Origin: Gammaproteobacteria bacterium | Lineage (GTDB): Bacteria; Pseudomonadota; Gammaproteobacteria; Pseudomonadales; Azotimanducaceae | Direction: 5' to 3' | Assembly: GCA_012960535.1 (NCBI GenBank) | Contig: DUBB01000031.1 | Coordinates: forward strand, 1 to 64,000 | DNA length: 64,000 nucleotides | Shown here: positions 28,591 through 38,425 of the stretch, one piece after another | Position numbering within the stretch: the first letter of the stretch is position 1 | How the letters are laid out: each line of letters starts with the position of its first letter | Notes under the pieces: model-generated | Told to the model about the DNA's origin: nothing | Databases searched by the model: none | What the model saw: the letters and a program-made list of their open reading frames with translations, nothing else | Program-made: the position numbers and the translations under genes

Positions 28591-29886
28591 ATGACCCCTA
28601 ATACTAGTTCAGACCAACCTGGAATCACCACCGCACCCTGGTATCGCTGGTATGCGCTGGCGGTACTGGTGCTGGTATTTACCTCAAGCCATGTCGACCG
28701 GCAGATTATGGGCATATTACTTGAACCCATTAAACACGACCTGAACGCCAGTGACACGCAAATGGGTTTCCTGATCGGGCTGACCTTTGCCTTGTTCTAT
28801 GCCACCCTGGGTATGCCCATCGCCATGCTCGCAGACCGGGGCAATAGAAGAAATATCATTACCTGGGCTATCACCATCTGGAGTGGTATGACCGTTCTCT
28901 GTGGCTACGCCCAGTCGTTTGCCCAACTGGCCATCACGCGTATTGGAGTCGGCATTGGCGAAGCCGGTTCCAGCCCTCCTTCGCACTCGATGATTTCAGA
29001 TATGTTCCCAATGAGACAACGCGGAACCGCCATGGGAATTTACGCCCTGGGCGTCAACCTGGGCTTACTGATCGCCTACCTTGCTGGTGGTTGGATGAGT
29101 GAGAACTGGGGCTGGCGCACGACTTTTATCGTTGTTGGCCTGCCTGGCCTGGCGATCGCTCTACTGACTCGTTTTACTGTGGTTGAGCCGAAACGCGGCC
29201 AACAGGAAGCAGAGCGAAAAATTCCGCAAGCGCCTCCATTTAACGAGGTAGCCAGGTACATGTGGCACACGCCTGCTACGCGCCACGTTGTATTTGGAAG
29301 TGCCCTGGCGGGCTTCGTAGGTTATGGCATGGTGCTGTGGCTGCCCGCATTCTTTGTCAGATCGCACGGCCTGAGCCAGACTGAAGTCGGTTTCACGCTG
29401 GCCCTGATGACCGGCGTGGTCGGTGGCACCGGTACGTTCCTCGCCGGTAAACTCGCCGATGTACTCTCGGCCCGGGACCAGCGCTGGTTCGCCTGGGTTG
29501 TGGCAATCGGTAAAGGTGGATTGGTGCCCTTTCTCGTCTGGTTTTTCATGATGCAGGAGTTTCTACCTGCTTTACTGATCTATCTTGTTCCCGCTTTTCT
29601 GGGCGGATTCTACTTGGCACCTACCTTTGCCATGGTGCAGAGCCTGGTGAAACCAGAAATGCGCTCCGTTGCAGCCGCAATTTGCCTGTTCCTGTTGAAT
29701 ATTATTGGCCTCGGGTTGGGTCCGCAAGCGGTGGGCATTGTCAGCGATCTGCTAGCCGACCAACATGGCAAAGAGTCCCTGCGCTATGCATTAATGATTT
29801 TCAGCCTGGTTAACATCTGGTCTGCCCTGCACTATTTTCTCGCTGCTCGAACGCTGCGTGAGGATATCAAAAAGGCGGCGACGTGA
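28591..29886 (+). CDS. MFS transporter, spinster-like
   Basis: A 431-residue, 12-helix major facilitator. The start WYALAVLVLVFTSSHVDRQIMGILLEPIKHDL, the loop PIAMLADRGNRRNII between helices 2 and 3, and RIGVGIGEAGSSPPSHSMISDMF in helix 4-5 are those of the spinster-type group common in proteobacterial degraders of organic acids and steroids. It transports an unknown organic solute with protons. It follows the serine hydrolase in the same direction after 212 bases. Confidence 0.92.
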   Translation: MTPNTSSDQPGITTAPWYRWYALAVLVLVFTSSHVDRQIMGILLEPIKHDLNASDTQMGFLIGLTFALFYATLGMPIAMLADRGNRRNIITWAITIWSGMTVLCGYAQSFAQLAITRIGVGIGEAGSSPPSHSMISDMFPMRQRGTAMGIYALGVNLGLLIAYLAGGWMSENWGWRTTFIVVGLPGLAIALLTRFTVVEPKRGQQEAERKIPQAPPFNEVARYMWHTPATRHVVFGSALAGFVGYGMVLWLPAFFVRSHGLSQTEVGFTLALMTGVVGGTGTFLAGKLADVLSARDQRWFAWVVAIGKGGLVPFLVWFFMMQEFLPALLIYLVPAFLGGFYLAPTFAMVQSLVKPEMRSVAAAICLFLLNIIGLGLGPQAVGIVSDLLADQHGKESLRYALMIFSLVNIWSALHYFLAARTLREDIKKAAT

Positions 29887-29972
29887 TTTACCCCACCGAA
29901 ACAAATGACTGACCCTGTCACAGCCAATAGAAACCACGGCAGGCAAGCCATCATGGACAGCAGGTTTTCTCA

Positions 29973-30824
29973 TTATGTCGAGCCAGACTTTGGCCATATC
30001 TGCGGAAACAGAGGGTCATGCATGGGTTCGCCGGGTACCAGATCCAGCTCGCGGTAAGGCGGGGATGTCAGCCAGGGTCGCTCAGCGAAACGAGCATCAT
30101 CGCCCAGCCAACGGGTCGAAAAACCACGACGACGGGTTGTCAGACCCTGGGTTGCAGGTGCACCATGAAGAACACGCATCTGAAAAACGATGCAATCACC
30201 CGGTGACAAATCCCAGCACAGGATGCGGTGAAAATCTCTCTGCTTATCAATATCGGGGACATCGTCAAAGCCCGGCGCATTGTCTGCGTAACTGGAGTGA
30301 TCAATAAACAGTCTTGGCGTATACAACGTGCCATCAGAGTGGGATCCAGCAACAAATTCAGGGCAGGCGTTTTTGGGGACCGGATCCAGCGGCAACCACA
30401 GGGAGCAAAGCTGGTCGCCGTCCACGCCATAGTAAGGCTGGTCGTGATGCCAGGGGGTGACCTGCTGAGTGCCTGGTTCCTTAACCAGAACATGTTCATG
30501 ATAAATTCGTACACTGGCTGACTGCATGAGCCGGCCAGCGATCTCTGCCGCTGGCGACTCGGTAATGAAATCCCGGTATTCATCGATTCTTTGCCAGTTA
30601 CAATAGTCATCGTAGAAACGACCCGGTTCGCCTTGTGGTGTATAGTTCATGCTATCCGGCCCAGGGTCGGAAAAGTTTTTTTCTACCCCGACAGCAAGAT
30701 GCTGCAACCATTTCTGGTCAAATAGTCCACGCAGACAAACAACCCCATCAATATCATAGTCTTTGATTTCATTATCAGTGATATCAATCAAAAAAGGCGC
30801 CTCCTCTAAACGTCTGTGTGCCAT
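29973..30824 (-). CDS. Phytanoyl-CoA dioxygenase (PhyH) family oxygenase
   Basis: A 283-residue iron(II)/2-oxoglutarate oxygenase. The metal triad is HxD in TPWHHDQPYYG plus the distal His in VLHGAPA, and the 2OG-binding Arg follows in the TRRRGFSTRWLGDDARF segment. The C-terminal PFPxIWP-like ending (DPLFPQIWPKSG) is frequent in bacterial PhyH enzymes. It hydroxylates an unknown small molecule. It is convergent with the MFS gene (86-base gap). Confidence 0.92.
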   Translation of the reverse strand: MAHRRLEEAPFLIDITDNEIKDYDIDGVVCLRGLFDQKWLQHLAVGVEKNFSDPGPDSMNYTPQGEPGRFYDDYCNWQRIDEYRDFITESPAAEIAGRLMQSASVRIYHEHVLVKEPGTQQVTPWHHDQPYYGVDGDQLCSLWLPLDPVPKNACPEFVAGSHSDGTLYTPRLFIDHSSYADNAPGFDDVPDIDKQRDFHRILCWDLSPGDCIVFQMRVLHGAPATQGLTTRRRGFSTRWLGDDARFAERPWLTSPPYRELDLVPGEPMHDPLFPQIWPKSGST

Positions 30825-31254
30825 CCCGGTACAGCCAGGCTTCTAATAAAACCAGCCCTGCTCAAACCGACCCTGTCAGGCGCTTTCTTTAGTCTGTCGA
30901 GATAATTTCAGAAGCTTGCAGCGAGGCTTACGGCTGCGTGCTCGCTTGCCCCTATCCCAGAAGATTATAGCCAGAGCCTAACCTGCAACTAACCAGGGGT
31001 AAAGACAGCTAGCGACAGTTGGCTATGTATCAGGTCCCCAACAGACCAGCTTTAATCTGCAAACCCATAGCATTCGTGCAAGAATGTAATGAGTTGACCC
31101 TCACCAAAGTGCCTGAAATGGATTTATTGCTGGGCACGCAAATTCTCGAAAACCAATATGATAATGGGTCAAGGCATCATTTGAATACAGGCAAACAGGT
31201 ATAATACTAAAAGCAGTCCAGCCAGCTCGTCTGGGTGAATATTAAGGGTCTTCA
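30825..31254. other. Divergent intergenic region, no gene seen
   Basis: A 430-base gap between the PhyH and acyltransferase genes. It holds a TATAAT at 31200-31205 without a well-spaced -35 box, and AAGGG serves as ribosome site for the next gene. The small open frames here lack family features and ribosome sites. Confidence 0.45.
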
Positions 31255-32580
31255 ATGAGTCGCATCGCCACAACTAAACCAGGTCTCTGGAGGCAGGCAA
31301 CTGCCATGGCCACGCAGACGCCCGAGTCACGCAATCGGTACGTCGACTTTCTGCGCGCCCTTTCAATTGGAGCCGTCATTTCCGGACACTGGTTGTTGAT
31401 TGCACCCCAGATTATTGATGGCAATCTAACCCTTAGCAATATGCTTGAACTGGAACGTTGGACTCATTGGTTCACCTGGACCTTCCAGGTGATGCCGATA
31501 TTCTTCCTGGTCGGGGGATATGCTAATGGGGTTTCCTGGAGCACGGCCATCAGGCAGGGACATGGCTATAGTGAATGGCTGAACAATCGACTTGGAAGAC
31601 TAATCAAACCGGTCCTGCCGCTTGTTCTCATCTGGGCGGTTATCGGTGCTGCAGGAAATCTGCTCGGCATTCGTTCTGAGATTCTATCGGTGGCATCACA
31701 GGTCGCGCTGGTGCCTGTCTGGTTTCTATGTGTCTATATCGTGGTGGCACTTCTGGTTCCTTTGACCTGGAAAGCCTGGCAACGATACGGCCTGGTCTCG
31801 TTCTGGTTTCTGGCCCTGCTGGCGATTGCAAACGACGCGCTGTTCTTCGCAGCGGGAATAACCGAGCTAGGCTGGTTCAATTACGCATTCGTCTGGCTGG
31901 CGGTGCACCAGTTAGGCTATGCATGGAGAGATGGACACCTGAGCGGCCTTCGAAACGCTGCAACCTGGGCAATCGGCGGAGCGCTATTGCTGTTTGTTAT
32001 GACGTATTTCGGCCCCTATCCGATTGCCATGGTGAGCGTACCCGGTGATGAGGTCAGCAACACCTTACCCCCCAAATTCGCCATGCTGGCGCTGGGTATG
32101 ACGCAGACAGGCATCCTCCTGGCGTTTGAGTCACAGGCACAACGCTGGCTGACTCGAATTGGACCCTGGAGTGCGACCTTACTGATCAACAGCATGATCA
32201 TGACGATCTATCTATGGCACCTCACCGCCTCAACTCTGGTGATTGGTATTGCCTGGCAGCTAGGCAATATTGGCCTGGATGTAGACCCGGGTAGCCAGTT
32301 GTGGTGGTTGTTACGCCCCGTCTGGCTGGTAATTTATATTGTTGCTCTGAGCCTGTTAGCTGCGCTGTTTCATGGACTGGAGCGCGGTACCACCGGTACG
32401 CTCCGTCCCATTTCCAGCTGGAGACTGGTATCGGGCGCGATGGTGGTGTGCGCAGGTCTTGCATTGCTGGCCCTGGCCGGCATTGTCGGTGACCAATGGT
32501 TGGGGCTTCGCCTATACGTACTCTGCCTGCCTTTTCTGGGTGCCGTCATTGCCGGAATTCTACCATTTCAGAAAGTTTGA
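31255..32580 (+). CDS. Acyltransferase family 3 membrane protein
   Basis: A 441-residue integral membrane protein of the acyltransferase 3 family (PF01757), with about 10-11 helices. The N-terminal RYVDFLRALSIGAVISGHW carries the conserved Arg and the His of helix 1, and VMPIFFLVGGYANGVSW and LGRLIKPVLPLVLIWAV follow as in the family. It O- or N-acylates a surface glycan, lipid or small molecule. It is monocistronic; a decayed P450 lies just behind it on the other strand. Confidence 0.88.
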   Translation: MSRIATTKPGLWRQATAMATQTPESRNRYVDFLRALSIGAVISGHWLLIAPQIIDGNLTLSNMLELERWTHWFTWTFQVMPIFFLVGGYANGVSWSTAIRQGHGYSEWLNNRLGRLIKPVLPLVLIWAVIGAAGNLLGIRSEILSVASQVALVPVWFLCVYIVVALLVPLTWKAWQRYGLVSFWFLALLAIANDALFFAAGITELGWFNYAFVWLAVHQLGYAWRDGHLSGLRNAATWAIGGALLLFVMTYFGPYPIAMVSVPGDEVSNTLPPKFAMLALGMTQTGILLAFESQAQRWLTRIGPWSATLLINSMIMTIYLWHLTASTLVIGIAWQLGNIGLDVDPGSQLWWLLRPVWLVIYIVALSLLAALFHGLERGTTGTLRPISSWRLVSGAMVVCAGLALLALAGIVGDQWLGLRLYVLCLPFLGAVIAGILPFQKV

Positions 32581-32610
32581 ACCGCTGTTGCAGTGCCCAG
32601 GCCTGTCAAC

Positions 32611-33326
32611 TTATATCCGCTGCAGCCGAACAGGCACAGCTTTGATACCGCCCACGAACTTATTAGGCAGTCGGATGACGTCGCCGACTCTCTCTACCCT
32701 ATGAAAATGCTTCATGATTTCTTCCCGCAGTACCTGTAGCCGCAACGCTTCCCAACGCTATTTCATGTCGATACCGTCATCACTGCTGACCTGGCGTACC
32801 GTTGTCTTAATATCCGACCAGTGAATCAACTTGTGACGCTCCTGGTGAGGAGGATCAAAGCGCATAGCGCGCATGCGTCCGGTCATTTCGATACTCACTT
32901 CCTGCATCCAGTTGAATATCTCGCCGACGGGCAGGTTTCCAAGTATACCAACCGCAAGCTCGCGGAAAAACGGCTCAACCTCAGCCAATTTCTTCGCGGC
33001 CTTGGCGAGTATTACGGTCTACCGGCTTGGTCCGTGCCAAGGCAAGTCTAGCTGAAGAAAACTTTTACCCTGCAGCCCCTCGCTGTTAACCGCGCCTCAG
33101 GATCGATAATCGCAATACCTACGGATTCGAAAGAAAATACCTGAAAATACCTGAAAATACCTGAAAATACCTGATGAAGGGTATCAACTTCTTTGACGAG
33201 GCGAGAAGGGGTCACAGACCAGAAGGCATCATTGTCCCTATAAGCAAGATAATGAAGCGGGACTTTGCGTCTTAGTCGAGAAAACCAGTATTTAATATGC
33301 CCACAAGCGGGCGCCAATAATACCAT
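32611..33326 (-). pseudogene. Decayed cytochrome P450 gene (frameshift, stops, heme region lost)
   Basis: Three P450-like blocks occur in order on the minus strand. Block 1 (33326-33050) has YWFSRLRRKVPLHYLA, NDAFWSVT and KEVDTLHQVFS. Block 2 (about 33020-32760, another frame) has AEVEPFFRELAVGILGNLPV, FNWMQEVSIEMTGRM and ERHKLIHWSD. After a TAG in the same frame, block 3 (to 32611) has ALRLQVLREEIMKHFHRVE and the typical ending GGIKAVPVRL. The whole middle, including the heme-binding Cys region, is missing. A 10-base tandem expansion sits in block 1. The N-terminus overlaps the end of the neighbouring serine-hydrolase gene. It resembles the CYP153-type group; nonfunctional. Confidence 0.8.
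33133..33172. repeat. 10-bp tandem repeat, four copies, inside the P450 remnant
   Basis: Four perfect copies of GAAAATACCT. The three extra copies add 30 bases, so exactly ten codons, between HQVFS and FESVGIAIIDPE of the P450 remnant. This is a replication-slippage type expansion. Confidence 0.9.
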
Positions 33327-35160
33327 AGTAGCTTAGATACACCGCCGCAATCACAAGGGCAGTCGACACCATAAGCGAGTGACTCCATACCCAACTACCC
33401 GTTTCCAAGCGTCTATGCCGATATAGGATTACCTGCGCCAAAGACACAAAAGATAATAAAGCCCAAAAAATGGAAAGCACCCAATAAGCGACTGAGATTG
33501 TTGAGAAAGTTCCCAGGTCGCTTGTATCTCCTGCTAACAAACACGCGATTGAACCTAGCAGGCAGATAATGGTTAACAACGGCAGCAATCGCACCCACAG
33601 ATGATTGATTTTCGCTGGCCTGCCAATAAGCCGGCCGAAGACCCATATGGGCGCGAATATAACTGAACTGGCCATCATCAGGCCAACATAGACCAGCAGC
33701 CCAATGCTCAGGTAAGCCACAGCCTCCGGAACCTGTCTTGCTGTCCCGCCTCTTCCCTGCAAAAGTTTCACGCCCTGCTGTGACTCCAGCATCATTAGCG
33801 AAGGCAGCGCATCACCCGTCTTGATAAAAGAATGACTGGCCACAGGTAACAATTCAGTGGGTTCTCCAAAGACGGGGCTGAAAATCATGCGGCCTCTTTC
33901 GAAATCCACCCTGGCCATTCCCAGCAGTTTTTCCAGCCCTCTGGTCATTTCCATTCGAGGCGAGTCGGGTTGATAGAACCCGATGTAGCTCGTGTCAAAG
34001 ACAGGGTCAGTGATCACGGTAACCGGTTCAGGCTTCTCCAGCGCGCTGGTTAGAAAAGCGGTAAATTCATCATCAATAGCTGAAAAGGCCATGCCATTGG
34101 CCGCGTTAATGGAGAAAAAATAACCTAGCCCGGGTCCTGGGAGGTAAGCATAGGCTGAGAGAAATCCGTCGATGCCACCATCATGACCATGGAAAACAAA
34201 TCCATCGCTCTGGATGTACATGTTGCTTAAGCCATAACCTGCCTGAAGGCCATTTCGGGCAGCGAGGCTGGACTCGGGTGTTTCCATACGCGTGATCGAG
34301 CTTTCCTGCAAAATCCGCCGGCCGTCAAGCTCTCCCCTGCCGATAAACATTCGAAGTAGCTGAATCATATCGTCACTGGAGGCATTCAGCGCGCCCGACG
34401 GCCTGACTGGAATATGAACGTATGGCGCTATAGTCTTACCATCGTAGGCGTAACTCGAAACAACTTTTTCATCAAAATAAAAACTCGCGCCAGTCATGCC
34501 CAGAGTACTTAAAATCGCTTCGTCTGCAAAAGTTTCAAAGGTCTTCCCCGTTACTTTTTCAAGCACCAGAGCAGCTACCGGTGGCCCCATATTCGAGTAG
34601 GAAACTCGACTGCCGGGCCGCCATCTGACATCTCGAGAACCCTGATTAAACTCAATACCATCAAGCGTTGTGACCTCGGGGTCACTGAAAGCGAAATCCC
34701 TGACGTGGATATCATCAAATCCGGCAGTATGTTCAAGAAGATGTACCAGCTTTACAGGATCACTGGAATGCCAGGGGTTCACAATGCCTGCCTCAGGTAC
34801 CAGGTCCTGTACCGATTGATCCAGTGACAGCTTTCCTTGCTCAACCAGTTTAAGAATCGCCAGGGACACAAAGGTCTTTGAGATTGACCCTACCCGAAAC
34901 AGACTTTGCTGTGTAACTGGCTGCTCAGACTCAATATCAGCGAGTCCAAGCGCACCCTGCCAAATCAATTCCTTATCGGAAACAATGGCACCAATCAGAC
35001 CCGGCGTTTTATTTTCGGTTAGAATACTGGTCAGGCGCGACTCAAATTCAGTGACTGATTTCGCTGCCACAAACTCATCCGCCTCTGTTGCCGATAGTGT
35101 CGACATGCCCAGGGAAACAAATACCAACACTATTAATCTTAGAAGGTCGTGTGTAGTCAT
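33292..35160 (-). CDS. Exported serine hydrolase with C-terminal membrane domain
   Basis: A two-part protein of about 622 residues. After a signal peptide (LIVLVFVSLGMSTLSATEA) comes a beta-lactamase-related domain with SxxK as SISK in RVGSISKTFVSLAILKLVEQG, YSN in SRVSYSNMGPPVAALVLEKVTG and HGHDGGIDGFLS as the third motif. The last ~150 residues hold four hydrophobic segments (IGLLVYVGLMMASSVIFAPIW; LLPLLTIICLLGSIACLLA; and two more). This layout is common in bacterial D-aminopeptidase or esterase homologues anchored at the membrane. The ATG at 35160 is preferred over a TTG 9 bases earlier. Its 3' end overlaps the P450 remnant. Confidence 0.9.
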   Translation of the reverse strand: MTTHDLLRLIVLVFVSLGMSTLSATEADEFVAAKSVTEFESRLTSILTENKTPGLIGAIVSDKELIWQGALGLADIESEQPVTQQSLFRVGSISKTFVSLAILKLVEQGKLSLDQSVQDLVPEAGIVNPWHSSDPVKLVHLLEHTAGFDDIHVRDFAFSDPEVTTLDGIEFNQGSRDVRWRPGSRVSYSNMGPPVAALVLEKVTGKTFETFADEAILSTLGMTGASFYFDEKVVSSYAYDGKTIAPYVHIPVRPSGALNASSDDMIQLLRMFIGRGELDGRRILQESSITRMETPESSLAARNGLQAGYGLSNMYIQSDGFVFHGHDGGIDGFLSAYAYLPGPGLGYFFSINAANGMAFSAIDDEFTAFLTSALEKPEPVTVITDPVFDTSYIGFYQPDSPRMEMTRGLEKLLGMARVDFERGRMIFSPVFGEPTELLPVASHSFIKTGDALPSLMMLESQQGVKLLQGRGGTARQVPEAVAYLSIGLLVYVGLMMASSVIFAPIWVFGRLIGRPAKINHLWVRLLPLLTIICLLGSIACLLAGDTSDLGTFSTISVAYWVLSIFWALLSFVSLAQVILYRHRRLETGSWVWSHSLMVSTALVIAAVYLSYYGIIGARLWAY

Positions 35161-35575
35161 ATCTAACAAAGCCTGACAAGTTGGTTTTCACCACTTTACC
35201 TTTTTTAAACTACGAATCAAGATAACGCCAGATATCCAACTCGCAGAGCGATTAATCACGACTTTATCTTTAAACCAAGCTTTCCCTGGACGCCAAACCA
35301 TCCGTGTGACTGCTCATCTCACCTGCCGTGACACGGTGCTGCTGTAACCAGGGACCTCCATTTCTGAACATCCTAATCAGACCGCTATCATTCCAATTGG
35401 CCTGGGCAGTGATTCGCTGATAACACCCTTCTGCAAATAGCGTGAACGCCTACTTCTGCAGAAAATCTGACCCATCGATAGATCAGCGATATTGTAGAGA
35501 TTCCAGGTGCCAGAATTTTCTGGCTTAGTTAATCCCCGACTAGGCAGTGAAACCTTAAATCACCAAGACATTCAT

Positions 35576-35620
35576 TATATGACTGGACTATATATGACTG
35601 GACTATATTTGATTGGACTA
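35576..35620. repeat. 15-bp tandem repeat, three copies, in a 510-base gap
   Basis: Two perfect copies of TATATGACTGGACTA and a third with two changes (TATTTGATTGGACTA). It lies 51 bases before the indoleamine-dioxygenase-like gene, in the promoter region. I see no gene in the rest of the 35161-35670 gap. The period equals that of the array at 3053, though the unit differs. Confidence 0.9.
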
Positions 35621-35670
35621 TAGAACTGAATATCAGATAGCGTTAAACACCGAATCATAAGGAACGGCTG

Positions 35671-36816
35671 ATGAAAGGCTTCCTGCCATACAACAAACCC
35701 CTGCAATCGTATAGCGTTACTTCCTCAGACTCCCTGAACAGGCTACACGACATTGCCAATCAATTACCGAAATTACTGTTAACCGGGCGAGTGCCCAGAA
35801 CCCTTGGGTTACTTCAGAAAAATGACCTGGCCATTGACGAATTATTGGCAGACCACCTGCACCAGGACCAGCGGCTTGCCATGGCCCAGCTGAGTTTTAT
35901 AGCCCATGCCCTGATTCTTGGTGGACCGAGCCCGATTAGGATCATTCCGGAAGTCATCGCCAGACCCTGGGTTCAATTATCAAAAAAACTGGGCAGGCCG
36001 CCGGTATTAAGTTATGCCAGCTATTGCCTGGATAACTGGTTTTTATTGGACAACAAAGAAGAAATTTCGCTGGAAAATGTGGGTTTGATCACCAATTTTC
36101 TGGGCGGGATAGATGAAGACTGGTTCGTTACAGTCCACGTCTGTATTGAAGATGCTGCTGCAGATGCCATTGCAGCAGCTGCCACATTGGCGACCTGCTC
36201 CGAGAGTTCAGACGAAAACGAAATCACCTACCTCCTGAATCGGGTTGCTGAATCGATAATTCAGGTTAACCGCATCTTCTCCCGAATGCCCGAGCGATGT
36301 GACCCGTATATTTACTATCAAAGGGTAAGACCATTTATTTTTGGATCCAAAGACAATCCTGATCTCAAACAGGGGCTCATCTTTGAAAATCAATTTTCCA
36401 ATAAACCTCAGTACTTCAGGGGTGAAACAGGCGCGCAAAGCAGTATCATCCCCAGCCTCGACGGTGCTCTGGGAATTAGACACGAGAACGACTCACTCAG
36501 GCACTATCTAAACGAAATGCGTAACTACATGCCACCCGAGCACAGGAGTTTCATCGAAAATATAGAGAACACATCTCAAGTCAGAAGTTTAGTAGACCGG
36601 TCCAACGCCATGAAAAATGCTTACAATAGCTGCCTCGAACAATTAAGAATTTTTCGATCGCTACATCTGAACTATGCAGATACCTATATTCACCAGCAGG
36701 CGCAGATAAGCAACCCTATTGGACGGGGTGGATCCACCATAGTCGGAACGGGTGGGACTCCTTTCATGTCCTATCTAAAAAAACACAGGGATGAAACCGC
36801 AAAACAAAAAAAATAG
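35671..36816 (+). CDS. Indoleamine 2,3-dioxygenase-family heme protein
   Basis: A 381-residue protein of the IDO family (PF01231), heme dioxygenases that open the indole ring of tryptophan or related indoles. Landmarks are RPPVLSYASYCLDNW (109-123), the substrate-pocket segment FRGETGAQSSIIPSLDGALG (249-268, compare FAGGSAGQSS in mammals), FRSLHLNYADTYI with the proximal heme ligand H332, and GTGGTPFMSYLKKHR (359-373) which closes over the substrate. AAGGA precedes the ATG. No kynureninase or formamidase is next to it, so a full kynurenine route is not shown here. The following small exported NTF2-like protein may be co-transcribed. Confidence 0.9.
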   Translation: MKGFLPYNKPLQSYSVTSSDSLNRLHDIANQLPKLLLTGRVPRTLGLLQKNDLAIDELLADHLHQDQRLAMAQLSFIAHALILGGPSPIRIIPEVIARPWVQLSKKLGRPPVLSYASYCLDNWFLLDNKEEISLENVGLITNFLGGIDEDWFVTVHVCIEDAAADAIAAAATLATCSESSDENEITYLLNRVAESIIQVNRIFSRMPERCDPYIYYQRVRPFIFGSKDNPDLKQGLIFENQFSNKPQYFRGETGAQSSIIPSLDGALGIRHENDSLRHYLNEMRNYMPPEHRSFIENIENTSQVRSLVDRSNAMKNAYNSCLEQLRIFRSLHLNYADTYIHQQAQISNPIGRGGSTIVGTGGTPFMSYLKKHRDETAKQKK

Positions 36817-36896
36817 CCTGGCTAAACTGAAAGCCTGATGGGCGAACCCAGCTAGGTCTGCTACTCTGATTTGAACTATTCACCATGGAGTGAAAC

Positions 36897-37340
36897 GTGC
36901 AGAGAATTACCGTACTAACGCTGATGCTGCTGAGCCTGCCTTGGGTATACGCAGAACAGCACAGCCAAGCCGTCAACGCAGCACAGGGAGTACTCGACCA
37001 ATTTATGCGCGAATTCAACAATCGTGACCTGGTGGCCTTGGCTGAAACATTAAATTATCCCCATGTCCGATTCGCCAGCGGCACCGTTAAAGTTTTTGCC
37101 AGTGCAGAGGAATTCTCCGCTCGGCCGGTTTACAGGGCACTAACTGCATCTGGCTGGGACCATTCTAGCTGGCGAGCCCGGGATATCGTGCTAGCCTCAC
37201 CAGTGAAAGTTCACATAGCCACCACCTTTGAAAGGTTCGACCAGGACAACAGGTCAATCGGATTGTATCCATCGCTCTATATCGTTACCTACCTAAACGG
37301 CCACTGGGGAATACAGGCACGATCATCTCTGGCGCCCTGA
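36897..37340 (+). CDS. Small exported NTF2/SnoaL-like protein of unknown function
   Basis: 147 residues with a signal peptide (ITVLTLMLLSLPWVYA) and a single cone-shaped NTF2-like domain: AAQGVLDQFMREFNNRDLVALAETLNYPHVRF at the start, and YPSLYIVTYLNGHWGIQARSS at the end. Such domains bind small molecules or act as isomerases, and no catalytic set is evident. It starts at GTG with GGAGTG upstream and lies 80 bases behind the IDO-like gene. Confidence 0.75.
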   Translation: MQRITVLTLMLLSLPWVYAEQHSQAVNAAQGVLDQFMREFNNRDLVALAETLNYPHVRFASGTVKVFASAEEFSARPVYRALTASGWDHSSWRARDIVLASPVKVHIATTFERFDQDNRSIGLYPSLYIVTYLNGHWGIQARSSLAP

Positions 37341-37412
37341 CCCAATTGGATTCAGCAATGCTGTTAGCATCAGGCTAACGTCAGGCGGTACATGATCTTA
37401 AAGCACGCCGGT

Positions 37413-38195
37413 TTACTGCCCTTTAAACTGAGCAGCGCGTTTTTCCAGAAATGCCGCAACCCCTTCGCGGCTATCAGCACTTTGCTGAGCCTGGTGCTGC
37501 AAATCCGATTCAAGCTGCATCTGCTTGTTAAAATCATTTTCCCAGGAAGCCCAGTAAGCCTTGCGAATCAGCCCCAGCGACATGGGACCGTCGGCAAGTC
37601 GTATCGCCATTGCCATGCCAGCCTCAGCCAGATCAATATCCGGGCTCACGCTATTAACCAGACCCCAGTCTAGCGCTTTGCTGGCGGGTAAGCGCTCTGC
37701 CAGCAAGGATAATTCCATAGCCCGCCCCCAGCCTATTAATCTCGGCAGATACCAGGTAGCACCCCCATCCGGGACCAGGCCGATTTTTGCAAAGGCCTGC
37801 AGGAAATAGGCACTTTCTGCAGCGATTACAATATCGCCCACCAGAGCCAGGCTCATGCCAACGCCAGCTGCCACGCCATTGACTGCGGTTACCATTGGAA
37901 AGGGTAAATTACGCAGCTTATTCATGAGTGGCGCATAGTGAGTTTCTAATACAGACCCAGCCGGCTCAGCTGACTCTGACGATGCACTGCCCTGCAAATT
38001 TGCGCCTGCACAGAAACCTCTGCCCACCCCGGTTAACAGCAGGCAGCGCACCTGGTCAGTATGGGTTGCCTCAGACACCGCTACCGACAGTTCTCTTACC
38101 ATTTCTCCAGACAAGGCATTCAAAACATCGGGCGCATTTAATTTCAAAACAGCAACCTTACCTTTTACTTCCAGGATCACTGATTTATAAGACAT
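37413..38195 (-). CDS. Enoyl-CoA hydratase/isomerase family protein (PaaG-like paralogue)
   Basis: A crotonase-fold protein of about 260 residues that resembles the paaG product of this window: GVGRGFCAGANLQG, NGVAAGVGMSLALVGDIVIAA, AKIGLVPDGGATWYLPRLIGWGRAMEL. The Asp of the VPDGG motif is kept. The C-terminal SREGVAAFLEKRAAQFKG is usual. Three start codons (GTG ATG ATG) lie together behind AGGGGG; I took the third. It stands alone, convergent with the IDO pair, so its acyl-CoA substrate is not defined. Confidence 0.9.
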   Translation of the reverse strand: MSYKSVILEVKGKVAVLKLNAPDVLNALSGEMVRELSVAVSEATHTDQVRCLLLTGVGRGFCAGANLQGSASSESAEPAGSVLETHYAPLMNKLRNLPFPMVTAVNGVAAGVGMSLALVGDIVIAAESAYFLQAFAKIGLVPDGGATWYLPRLIGWGRAMELSLLAERLPASKALDWGLVNSVSPDIDLAEAGMAMAIRLADGPMSLGLIRKAYWASWENDFNKQMQLESDLQHQAQQSADSREGVAAFLEKRAAQFKGQ

Positions 38196-38425
38196 CATCA
38201 CCCCCTACCTTTATATTTAACGGTTCAGCACTATCATCACCCAGTTAAATAGCTGGCACAAGAGACTCCACTCGGGTCTTATCAAGTCTTCAGGGGTTGT
38301 GGCAGTCCAGCATTTCCTGGCCGACTGACTTCCCTGCGAGATAACCGACCAGACCCCCAATGAATACAGCTGTTTTATTATTCCTTATCATCTTATGCTT
38401 ACCCTGGGTTCAAGGAGGCTCAACG

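Noticed and set aside
38360-38425. Signal peptide on the HalD/ArpA-like oxygenase
   Set aside because: A perfect AAGGAGG lies inside this stretch before the ATG at 38426, and a cytoplasmic oxygenase is expected.
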